Source: Theodoxus fluviatilis
Taxonomy: Eukaryota > Mollusca > Gastropoda > Cycloneritida > Neritidae
Length of the DNA: 64,000 nucleotides
Reading direction: 5' to 3'
Assembly (NCBI GenBank): GCA_034096865.1
Contig: JAWQFJ010017003.1
Location: 45,001 to 109,000, forward strand
Under the pieces are notes generated by a model that had not been told where the DNA came from, ran no database searches, and saw only the letters and a list, made by a program, of their open reading frames with translations. Positions 1 to 10,520 of this stretch are shown here, piece after piece (position 1 is the stretch's first letter; each line of letters starts with the position of its first letter). A program made the translations under genes and the position numbers.

Positions 1-33
1 GGTACGGTTATTTAGGGGGAGAGGGATGGAAAA

Positions 34-118
34 GGTGGAGACGGGAAACGGTGGAAAGGTGGAGACGGTAAAAGGTGGAGACGGGAAAAGGTGGAGACGG
101 GAAAAGGTGGAGAAGGGT
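34..118. repeat. 16-bp minisatellite (GGTGGAGACGGGAAAA)n
   Basis: About five imperfect units of GGTGGAGACGGGAAAA in direct tandem, differing by single substitutions and one short unit. Confidence 0.8.
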
Positions 119-507
119 AAACCATCTAGTGCATGGATAAAAGACAGTTAACCCTTGTTTGTTTGTGAATACATGTATCTATCCTTTCACACACAGACTA
201 GCTCCATTGTGTTGTGTATGTCGGTAGATATCAGCCTCTTCAAAGTTCCTTTATCTCCTGTATTCTGCTGATACATATATGGTTATTTTAAGTAGAAAGG
301 GAGGTCTAGCACACTCCAAGTTAACGGTAATAAAGATGTATTGTGCATGTACTGCACTGTGTTTTATGTTGGCATTATTTCTATAAATAATATATCATGT
401 TCATTTTATTCAAATCTCTTTTAGTCTTTACCTCCATTTTAAGACTCCCTCCAAATTAAGACCTCATTCGGTAGGTTTTCCAAAGGTCCAAAATAGAGGT
501 TTTACTG

Positions 508-508
<1 letters not shown>

Positions 509-574
<66 letters not shown>
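509..574. repeat. (GA)n microsatellite
   Basis: About 33 uninterrupted GA units. It makes a false Arg-Glu repeat open frame. Confidence 0.95.
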
Positions 575-575
<1 letters not shown>

Positions 576-980
576 AACAAAGTGTGTTTAAATACCTTGA
601 AACTTACAGCTTTGTAACAATGATGAGACTCTCTTATAAGCCGTCTCTTTTTCTTTTAAATCACTTCTGCAGACTCTTTTGCGTCGCCCCGATCTACCGT
701 TTTGGCAATGTGCCCCTAATTTATTGCTCAGGTTATAATTATTATTATTATCCGGGTCTAATGCTGCGTTAGTGTCCGAACTTGACCGAAATGATCGCAC
801 CTGACCTCTTGTTTCAATGCATGCAGGAATCCCCCCATGCATCCATGAAGTCCAAATTAAGGCGATCAAAGGCTCCGAGCCAAGAGTCATCCACTGTTTA
901 TAAGGCACATAATAAACTGTTTGTCTCCCGAGGCACGCACAGTTTATGATGATCATGTTATGATGTTTACCAATCTAGTA

Positions 981-1060
981 AACTAGAGATTTCGCCTACC
1001 GGCAAAAGTATACTACTGACTCGGGTTTACAGAATGGATGTTTACATCACGCTCACGAAG
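981..1060. repeat. Dispersed repeat segment related to 54464-54860
   Basis: The segment starting CTAGAGATTTCGCC (983) and the phrase ACTCGGGTTTACAGAATG (about 1018-1035) recur with a few changes at 54464-54498 and 54838-54855. In the second locus the two motifs lie about 350 bp further apart, so this copy looks internally deleted. Probably a non-autonomous element end; the family is not identified. Confidence 0.45.
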
Positions 1061-1423
1061 TCGGAAGTGCCAGTTCTCGCATTGGAAAACGATCAGACAC
1101 GGTGCTCTACGCAAGGAAATAAAAATTAACAAATACATAAATGTACGTTTTAGACTAACAAGAATGATCACTGGAAGCAGACATAATCCAAATGAACAGT
1201 AGGTCTTCTCAGTCAGTAGCTTACCTATCCACCACTTCCGGGCTGTTTCATAAACAGTTCACCGCCATGTCTATAAACTCTCAAATAAAACATAAATTTA
1301 GTCTTCATATGGAAAAGACCCCAAATTACCTATACGGTGTGTACAATGTCACCACATTTGAACATAAATAATTTTTTGCGTTGAAAAAATGCATAGGGTT
1401 AGAGGCTAGAGGTCACGATGAGT

Positions 1424-1431
1424 TGACGTCA
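1424..1431 (+). promoter_or_regulatory. Perfect CRE palindrome (TGACGTCA) upstream of WBP2
   Basis: TGACGTCA is the full consensus for CREB/ATF bZIP dimers. It lies 66 bp before the WBP2 start codon, where such elements commonly work in TATA-less promoters. The match is exact; function here is inferred from position only. Confidence 0.4.
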
Positions 1432-1497
1432 GGTTGTTTTGCGCAACACTCGATCTGGAAGGGTCTGCTACCGACGGGGACGAAAACACCAGGAAAA

Positions 1498-3580
1498 ATG
1501 TCCCTAAACACAGCGCACGCAAACGGTGGTGTTCTCATATTTGCCGGAGAAAGGTAGGCTTTCGTGTTCTCTCTTGCCACAATTTAAAGCTTCATGATCG
1601 AATTTCTGGAAACTGTCATGTTTTTCTTGCGATTTCCGTGTCGTGCTTCTGCGTCCGTGTTTCACTGTTTGTGTCTTGTCACGAGATCCTGAACGAGGGT
1701 GGGAAGGTGCATAGGACATCTGTTGGCTTCGCTGTGCATATTTCAATATACTCTTGTGTCTAGGTTTAATGCCATATTGACTGCCATCACCGCCTCGTGT
1801 CATTATTAGGAACGCCAGCTCCGCTTTACAACTACAAGACTGTCTTCTCAGTTGTAAACAGCTATCGAAAACAGCAGACATTTCTGTAATTTGATCAGAT
1901 ACATGTCTCATAATGATAATCAACGGTAGTCATCAGTCAACAGCAGTTAAAACAAGTATCCACAGGAGGGAATTGTTGTAGATGTGCCAAACCCGGGTTT
2001 GATTGATGGAAATGTATTGATAATGACAGCGGCTTCGATTTTCTTACACTACAAGTACAAGCACGAAGGACCTTGTAACGTAGGTATTATTAGTTACGAC
2101 TTACGGATTCTTTTGATAATGAGCTGTGCAGTGTTTGAACTTCGATCTTTTGCAATGTCGTGACTACAGAGTCCTTTGAGTTTGCCGATAGGTAGGTAGA
2201 AATAAAGGTATTGTCAATCAACCACTGACCAGTGAAACTTATCGTAGCCTCTGAGTCTGAAATCAATTGACGGGCCACCAAACAACCATGTTAAAATAAC
2301 AGCAACAACAAAAGGTTTAAGGTTGAAATTGGGAGTTAGGGCAATCCCTGTAATGCTAAGTACTACTGCCACATTTCAGATGACAATAAATGATTAATGT
2401 GAATATTATAGGCTTACAGGTTACAAAACAGTGTCTTTTGAAATAATTTAATTAGAGAGTGTTCCACTCAGGTGGATAGATGTTTGGTTTTGTTTTAAAT
2501 AATTTCTTATTTCATTTAATAACAAGTTAGTTATACTAACAGTAGCACTTTTGAAAACTGCTCTTTCTTGCTACAACCTTGAAATGTATCCTCAAACTAG
2601 AACTTTATGTAGCCTTGTTCCTCTCTTTGTAACACTAACAGTATGTTGCCAGTCCAGTGAGTGGATGTGTTGAACCTGGACGTTAATGAAATCTTATCAT
2701 AACTGTCTAGCAGATTGATACTTTCTGACAAAAGGACTTGCTTAGTCTCTTCAGACTTGTTTTGTGTTGTTAGATCAATATCTTACTTCAAGTTTGCCAG
2801 TAATATATACATAAGAACAGTCTTCTCACAGTTTTAATATGGAGTCTAGACTTCATTAAGAGACAGTCACAGAACCATCCTGATGATTTGCACTGACTGC
2901 CAGAACCTTAGGTTCCTGCACAGTAGTCAAAAGTGGTTTTTGTAATGACAAATTTTAAAGAGAGCTTTTTATTTATGTGAGTAAAATTCTTATTGGGTTT
3001 TGAAACATGGTATGAAACTGTGAACTATATCCAACTTGTCTCCAAAACATAATTTATGCAAGGAGTTAGATGTGACTTGTGATGATCATGATGATTGTTG
3101 ATATTACACTTTGATACAAATATGGTAAATGTGTTTGTTGTGGTTTCAGGATACTGATCTTCTATGATGGCATTGAGATGAGTTTTGAGGGACCTAACAC
3201 CCCTCACTTCAAGGGCAAGAAAAAGGGACGTGTGTTCCTGACCACTCACAGGGTAAAAATAATGTTGGTCCTCCTCCTCCTCCTCCTCCTCCTCCTCCTC
3301 CTCCTCCTCCTCCTCCTCCTCCTCCTCCTCCTCCTCCTCCTCCTCCTCCTCCTCCTCCTCCTCCTCCTCCTCCTCCTCCTCCTCCTCCTCCTCCTCCTCC
3401 TCCTCCTCCTCCACCTCCTCCACCTCCTCCCTCTTCTTCTTTTTCTTCTTCTTTTCTTCTTCTTCTTCTTCTTCTTCTTCTTCTTCTTCTTCTTCTTCTT
3501 CTTCTTCTTCTTCTTCTTCTTCTTCCTCTTCCTCTTCTTCTTCTTCTTCTTCTTCTTCTTCTTCTTCTTCTTCTTCTTCT

Positions 3581-3627
<47 letters not shown>

Positions 3628-4436
3628 TTCTTCTTCTTCTTCTTCTTCTTCTTCTTCTTCTTCTTCTTCTTCTTCTTCTTCTTCTTCTTCTTCTTCTTCC
3701 ACAATATTATTAAACTTGAGCTTTAAATATTCTATATGGGGCCCCCCCCCCAAAAAAAAAACAACACAAAAAAACAAATAAAAAAAACAAACCCTTTTGA
3801 ATTGAGACTGTTGTGCAGGGGAAACTGCACGTTTTGGTAGCTGCCATGAATGAGATGCTGTGCATGGCTGTTGTCATAAGCACGACATTCCATTTTACAG
3901 TTGTGTTCATTATTAATGTGCTGAAAGAAGTGAACAGTTTATGTGATGAGATTCCTGCTTCCTACTCTAGTGGTAGGTATTTATTTTAACCCAGTAGTTG
4001 AGTAATCAATACCACTAAGGCTGACATGTCCACTGACCATTGAAACTGACATAGTTGTTTGTTGTCTGCTGCAGGTGATTTTCAACAGCAGTGATCCCAA
4101 GGAGATCATGCAGTCCTTCAGCATCCCCTTCCTGTCATTCCGGGAGGTAGAGCTGGAGCAACCCATATTTGGTGCCAACTACATCAAGGGAAAGGTGCTT
4201 GCTGAGCCATATGGTATGTGTCATACATAAGAATGTATATGTGCATGTATGTGTTTGTGTGCGTGCATGTGTTTGTGTGTATTAATGTGTGCGCTAGTGT
4301 TTATATGTACTTGTGTATGGAGATGTGTGTGTGTGTGTGTATGAGAGTGTGTGTGTGTGTGTGCGTGTGTATGAGAGTGCATATAAGCTCGTGCGTGCTC
4401 GCGAACGTGTGTGTGTGTGTGTGTGTGAGTGAGTGA

Positions 4437-4524
<88 letters not shown>

Positions 4525-7500
4525 ACACTCATATATGGACTTGTGTGTACATTAATGATTAAACAAGGGAGTCAAGTCAATGATCATGCTGTCAAGTGTA
4601 ATGCATTTACTTTTAAAAGCTGCAATGGGTATACTGTTGAAGTGTCCAGTGGGACTGTATAATATGCACTCATATTACCAGAATTGTTTTCTCTTTTTTC
4701 TGTCTTTTTTCTTTCTTTTCTTTTTTACTTTATATCAAAATAAAAACAGATGGAATGTTATGATCCCCTTGCGAATAATGCAGTTTTAGTTCTGATTCAT
4801 CTTTTTCTCTGAGGCCGAGCACTTAGAGTGTTTGACTTGCAGTTGCTTGTGACTGATGTGTTCAGATATTTGAATAAACCCAGATTTTTCCCATCCCAGG
4901 GATAGAACCACGGCACCTTGCTCCACACATCGTCTTGTCTAAAATGATGGATGCAGTATTCAAAGCTGCACATATGTCAGGGTTGCATCCTTGAGCATGA
5001 TGAGTAACCCACAATCCCTTTCCTTCCGAGGAGTAAAACCAGACATTAGTTGCTACATGGCAGCATACAGGGATAAAATTCTCCTAAAAGAATGTCCTCC
5101 AACAAGACAAAAATAAAGAGGAGGAGGATTGTTCTTATTGTTCAAATTATTGTTGATATTATTGCTGTTGTTGTAATTTCAAAGCGTACTCATTCTGCAC
5201 AGAATATTACAATACAAGTTCTGGATTTGACTGCATGTGTCCTATGGTCTGCAGGCAACTGGTCAGGAGAGTGCAAGTTCAAGATGTACTTCACTCACGG
5301 AGGAGCAATAGAGTTTGGGCAGACCATGCTGGAGGCTGCCAAGCTTGGTAAGTAGATAGCATGAATTGGCACAGGTTTAAGCACCTTTATTTTTTTTTCA
5401 TTTGTGACTCATTGGTTTGTGTTTTTTAATCCCATTTTGTTTTGCATTGTATTTGATACCTTTCTCAAGTAATTATATATGTCATAATGATTTGTGGTAT
5501 GTCTTTGCTTCTAAATCTTAATTCTGAATGAATAACCAGATGTATATTGCAATTTTCCCATGGTTTTGACTGACATTGTATAACCAAAGGATTGTTGACT
5601 GCCGTAGAAGAGAATGACACCAAAAATATTCAGGAAAAAAAGTTCTTCTTGCAAACGAACAAAGCACAGTCTATCGCTGACTGTAGTGAAATAATCTGAC
5701 ATAGAAAGTGAAGGTCTCACTAGGAACACCAGTCACAACATTACCATGTTTGGATGATAATACAAGGTAAGAATTTGGCATGAGAGGTTTGCACTCAATG
5801 CAGACTGCAAAATATTCATGCATTGACACCCTGATTCTGCTGCAAGATGCTGACTGTGAAGAACAGACATAGTTGCTCTTTCTCTTGGTTTGAGGTTGAA
5901 ATTCCATCTCCTCCCATTGACAGCATCCAGGAACCGCCCACCACAGCCACCTCCTTACAGCGCCGCTCCCCCTGGCAACATCTACCAGGCCCCTCCCCCC
6001 GCGTATGCACCCCCCCACACCCCCGACTACGGCTGGGTGCCCTACCATGCCTTCCCTACAGCCCCACCTCGTAAGTGTTGATCTGCCTCATTCCATGCAC
6101 CCAGGTGTGGCTGTGCAGTGTAATGTGGTTTTTATATTACCATACAATACAATGCAATATGATACCAATTTTTACAGCTGTCCCTGAATTTGTTTTGAAG
6201 AAAAAGGAAAACATTTGTACTTCGATGCAGGCAAAATGTTAGATAATATGGATGGTTTTCCACTTCCATTAATACATGCATTGCAGTAAATGGAACAGGA
6301 ACTGTGTAGCTTGCAATCCTCTCAAGATCTTATGATGCTGAAGATTATTTCCTTGCACGCATATATTAAAGCTGCATGAGAAAGTTCTAGACTGATGTTA
6401 ATTTGAATTATCATTGCACAGGTGAAGACTTTGTGGAAAAGTGATAATCATGTTATTTCACATCTAATAGAGAATCTCACATGATAATGTAAATGATTGC
6501 AATCTACTGGATACTGACTCAATGATGAATTTGGTTGCAAATCATACTTTACCTGACAACAGAAAATAACATGCTATACAGAGTTATTCAGCATTTGCAA
6601 ATCCTATGGTCTGCAGATTAGTATCCAAGTTTCTAATGAGTTTATTTATAAATGTGTTATTTGCAGGGTAGAAATGATACGAGTGTTTGGATTTGTTGCA
6701 GCCCAGTATGTGTACACACATGATGCCCCCCCTCCCTACCCAGGTGTGGATCCCAACGCGACACCCTACCCCCCTGTCTCAGGGCAAGGTAAGCTGTCAA
6801 AGCTCTGTCCACTGTCCCTTGTAATAGTGCAGAGGCATGAACCAGGGGCTGTGTGTATGACTGGACACAAGCAGGATGAGCAGCTCTGGCTGTATGTTAC
6901 TCCTCTTGTGGCATAAATTATCTGGCTAGCCCACAGTGCATCTATACATTTCTCTTCTTGTGGTTCTGTATAGATTACCCGACTAGCCCAAAATGCTTGG
7001 ATGGAGATGGTGTTGTAAAGGCTTTTGACTAACCTGAAAGTGTTGCCCAGGCTTAATGCTGTTGTGTCAGGTCACAGATGCTGCCCCATTTAACTCTTTA
7101 TGCTGTAGCCAGAGTTGAAATTGCCCTACATTAACATTTGATAGCTAACTGTCTCTTGATCCCTCTGATTTTTCAGAGTTTGATGTATTATTACATCCTT
7201 GCTACTAAAATAAGCATATCATGAGACACAGTGTACCATACCCTGCAACCTTCAAAGAGTGTGCTGCTAAAGGCCAAGCAAGCAGAAAAGTGAATTCCTT
7301 GTGTACACTACAGTATACTACAGTAATTTTTGACTCACATGCGAAGCAAAAGTGAGTCTATGTACTCACCCGTTTCGTCCGTCTGGGCGTCCGAAAACTT
7401 TAACATTGGATTTTTCTTGGAGACTATTAAGTCTATCAATACCAAATGTGGCATGATGGTGTATGATGACAAGGCCTCAAAAAACATACATAGTGACTTG

Positions 7501-8776
7501 ACATTGCTTCAAGGTCAAGGTCGCAGGGGCCATAAATGTTGTCTAAAAAACAGTCATTTTTCACATTTTCTCAATTTTCTCTGAAGGTTTTGAGATTGGA
7601 TACCTGACCTATAGATGGTATATAGGACAAAGTAATCCCTATCTTTTGATACCAGTTTGGTTGACCTTGCTTCAAGGTCAAGGTCACAGGAGCTCTTCAA
7701 AGTTGGATTGTATACATATTTTGAAGTGACCTTGACCCTGAACTATGAAAGATAACTGTTTCAAACTTAATAATTATGTGGGGCACATGTTATACCTTCA
7801 TCATGAGACACATTTGGTCACATATCATCAAGGTTAAGGTCACTTTGGCCCTTATGAAATGTGACCAAAATGGGGTAGTGAACCACTAAAACAAGTGACC
7901 ATATCTCATGGTAGAAAGTGCCAATAATCACCACTGTGCTTCCTATGTCTTGAATTAACAGCTTTGTGTTGCATGACCTTGGATGACCTTGACCTTGGGT
8001 CAAGGTCATCCTTGACCTTGGGTCAAGGTCATATGTATTTTGGTAGGAAAAAAGTGTAAAGCATTTCTTAGTGTATGATGTCATTGGTAGGTTTAGTTGT
8101 TTGACCTTGACCTTGAAGGTCACCTGAAGGTCAAGGTCGTATAAAGGTCAAGGTCAAGCATGTGAGTCGTATGGGCTTTGCCCTTCTTGTCCTCCTATGT
8201 CGCACTATCTGCACAAACCTAAATCTTCATCTCATCAGTTCTATAGAAACTGTAGTCAACCCATGTTATTAAACTTCCCACTCTTAATTAACAACTCATC
8301 TGGCGAAACATATGAATAAATACAACACAACAAATTGAGTCCAGTGTTGAATTTTTGCTGAGAAATTAAAAAGGGATCGGTCACCATTCAAAGGCTCTAC
8401 TTTCACCATGGTCAAAGTGTGAAGGACTTGCGCGTAAATAAAAACTTACTCTGGCATTCAACATTCTGTACAATGCAGCTGGATGTCAGTGTGTGCTGTG
8501 TTGTCATGAATGTGCTGATTTTAGTACATTCTGGAGAAATTTTCTTTCCATTCGCCACCTTAGCCTCCAGTTGTACAGCTGGATTACAGGAGGAATTTCC
8601 TGGGCAGAGACCTAGAAAGCATCACACCTGCATGAAGTATACAAGGGGAAAGAGACTGCAGGCATTAGCTGTACAGAGTGTTTATGCATCTATGAGAAGA
8701 GTATGAATCTAATTCAAAGATGCTTCATGTCCTGTGTTGGTTGACAGGTGATTCAGATTACACACACACACATACA

Positions 8777-8819
<43 letters not shown>

Positions 8820-10106
8820 TGCTTTTTATCATAGATCTGTAAATTTAGTGAATGAGTGATCTTAGGGCAGAGTTAACTCTTGCACTTTACATGGGCGGCT
8901 GAATTTTGAACAATGAGGGAAAACAGTGGAATGGAAGAGCAAGCCTACATCTTATCTGGGCTGCAAGAGTCAGCATGGGAAAGGCAGCTAATGTGAAGTG
9001 TAGCATCATGAGACATTGATTTGTAGACTTATGGAATTTTCCCAAGTGCCTAGACTCCAATCAACACTGAGAACACAACTTATTTTGAGGTAACATGCAG
9101 ATCACTACTTATTCATCCACAACTTGATTGGTTTCCATTTCTATCTTAGAACATGTTGTGTCACAATTTCCATTGTGCACTTTTATTCTGAAATAGAGTA
9201 CGTTTAGAATACTGCATCCAAATATCTCATACAGTCAAGTTGGCATTTTTGGCTTTGCTTCTTGTCCAATTTTTTTTTAATGCAACTTTCAGGTTGGGGC
9301 ATCCAACCCTAAACACTTTGCCCAAGTTGGAGTGAAACTATTTCCTGAATGATTGGCCCATCTTCAGAGTTCCACAGAATTGAACAATGGCATTCCTATA
9401 TTATAGCACAAGAAAGTAAAGTCATTTTCTGGAATTGCTATTGTATGAACTAACACTTTGTGGAATTTTGCCATGTTTTTTTTTAAACCTTTTATTAAAT
9501 TTTGCACCAGTGATTTAGTTGCCTATTATTTACTGGTGCCTTGCATTTTCCCAAAAATGATCGAGCCCTGTTACCCATCTTGAAATGTTGAACAGTATGT
9601 GCTTGCCAAATGATTTTATTTGTCTGCGGCTTTATGGAATAAATCCAGTTAGTTGTATCTTGCTGTAATGCTTCATGTACTTGAACAACAAATATATTTA
9701 ATGCTCATGAATAATCTAAATGATCCATTTTTCTTATGCCATGTTACTTTAAATAGAGTGCTCTTTTGTATTGCTTGAACTGATTGACATTATAGTCTTT
9801 GTACCGGGATACAGATTTAATCTTTGCTTCATAATAATCCACCACCATTTTGGGCTTACATCAATGACAAGGAAATGTTTGGATGTTGCCTTGCTTGCCC
9901 AAGATGGCAAGGAGGAGGAGGAAAGGAAGACAGGAAGTAGAGGGATGAGGGTCTGGTTACTGTGTGTTACAGATGCCAAGGCGAGGGAGGCAGCAGCCAG
10001 CGCCTACTACAACCCCAGCAACCCCCACAACATCTACACCCAGCCCTCTGCCCCCCAGTTTGAATGCCCGCCCTCCTACGACCAGGTCACCAAGAAAAGC
10101 AACTGA
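1498..10106 (+). CDS. WBP2: WW domain-binding protein 2 (GRAM domain, four PPxY motifs), 7 coding exons
   Basis: Coding exons are 1498-1553, 3150-3252, 4075-4213, 5255-5347, 5924-6070, 6702-6788 and 9973-10106. All introns are GT-AG, phases match at every join, and the sum is 759 nt (252 residues plus TGA); the human protein is about 261. Residues 1-130 are the N-terminal GRAM/PH-like domain, with the family signatures FGANYIKG (exon 3) and GGAIEFGQ (exon 4). The rest is Pro/Tyr-rich with PPxY motifs at residues 139-142 (PPPY), 155-158 (PPAY), 189-192 (PPPY) and 241-244 (PPSY), plus the conserved AAASAYYNP.NPHN block. In vertebrates WBP2 uses PPxY motifs to bind WW proteins (YAP/TAZ, WWOX, NEDD4-type ligases) and co-activates steroid-receptor and Hippo-pathway transcription; the same role is inferred here. 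The start is the first ATG of the only upstream exon giving the right phase and a WBP2-like N-terminus (MSLNTAHANGG). Vertebrate WBP2NL is a paralogue; an invertebrate copy would represent both. No break is seen. Confidence 0.95.
3269..3429 (+). repeat. (TCC)n microsatellite in WBP2 intron 2
   Basis: About 53 TCC units begin 16 bp after the exon-2 splice donor; the last few carry CCA interruptions. It merges directly with the TTC tract that follows, giving about 430 bp of almost pure pyrimidine on the transcribed-RNA-like strand. Confidence 0.97.
3431..3699 (+). repeat. (TTC)n microsatellite in WBP2 intron 2
   Basis: About 88 TTC units with rare TTCC or TTTTC interruptions near 3440, 3525 and 3602. 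The opposite strand is (GAA)n, a motif known to form triplex (H-DNA) and to impede transcription when expanded. Confidence 0.97.
3739..3792 (+). repeat. Poly-C/poly-A low-complexity tract
   Basis: A run of C followed by an A-rich tract with scattered C and T. Low complexity; a likely place for assembly error. Confidence 0.7.
4328..4523 (+). repeat. (TG)n microsatellite in WBP2 intron 3
   Basis: An imperfect TG tract begins near 4240 and becomes nearly pure (TG)n to 4523, interrupted by GAGAG and CGCG bits. Intron 3 is otherwise featureless. Confidence 0.93.
7331..8185 (+). mobile_element. Non-autonomous element rich in CAAGGTCA repeats, copy 1 (WBP2 intron 6)
   Basis: Aligns nearly end to end with 14046-14900. 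It starts TGACTCACATGCGAAGC, where GACTCAC and GTGAGTC form a subterminal hairpin, and ends ...CATGTGAGTC...GGGCTTTGCCC, another hairpin. GACTCACATGC at the start is repeated inverted about 20 bp from the end. The body has many CAAGGTCA/TGACCTTG motifs in direct and inverted order, and one extra motif block near 8000 that copy 2 lacks. There is no coding capacity and no clear target duplication at this copy. The superfamily is uncertain; see copy 2. Confidence 0.75.
8761..8816 (+). repeat. (CA)n microsatellite in WBP2 intron 6
   Basis: CA units with two TA interruptions near the start. Confidence 0.95.
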
Positions 10107-10520
10107 GCTCACTCCTCACAGCCAGGTCTTTCTAGGACTGGGGTCCTCTTGCCCCATTCTTGGTGTCCTGACATTCCAGCCCAGCTTCGGTTTTCCTTGT
10201 GGATCAGCCGTCTGCTGTCTTTGTCTCTAGTCTTTCTGGTAATCACCCAGGAATTTTCAAAATGAAACTGTCAGAGATTTCACCTGCAGAGTGTTTAGAG
10301 AAGTAATCCAGGAACTAGTAGTCATGCTTAGTGGAAGTTGTGATCATGAAGTATGCTCCACAGCAACAGTTGAGTTTTGAAGAAATGGTAACATGGAATG
10401 AGAAATTATTCTGTAGTTGTTCATTTTTATTATTATTGTTATTGTTGACATAATGATTTCCTTATGCTTTGTTTCCTTCACTTATGGAAATAAAAACTGT
10501 TTGCATATCATCTTGAATTG
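10107..10520 (+). other. WBP2 3' untranslated region (probable)
   Basis: Directly follows the TGA at 10104-10106, in the same orientation and with no open frame continuing. A canonical AATAAA lies 383 bp after the stop. The exact cleavage site cannot be seen. Confidence 0.6.
10489..10494 (+). terminator. Polyadenylation signal AATAAA for WBP2
   Basis: First canonical AATAAA downstream of the WBP2 stop codon. A second one at 11897-11902 could serve a longer transcript. Confidence 0.55.

Larger units (their letters stand above)
1..1423. other. Upstream non-coding DNA
   Basis: No coding exon or RNA gene is recognised here. It holds a short 16-bp tandem repeat (34-118), a GA microsatellite (509-574), and near 981-1060 a dispersed repeat segment related to 54464-54498 and 54840-54853. 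The stretch just before the first WBP2 exon probably contains that gene's promoter, but no TATA box is evident. Confidence 0.6.

Noticed and set aside
3025..3777. Poly-Glu, poly-Lys, poly-Leu and poly-Phe frames
   Set aside because: TCC and TTC microsatellites inside WBP2 intron 2.
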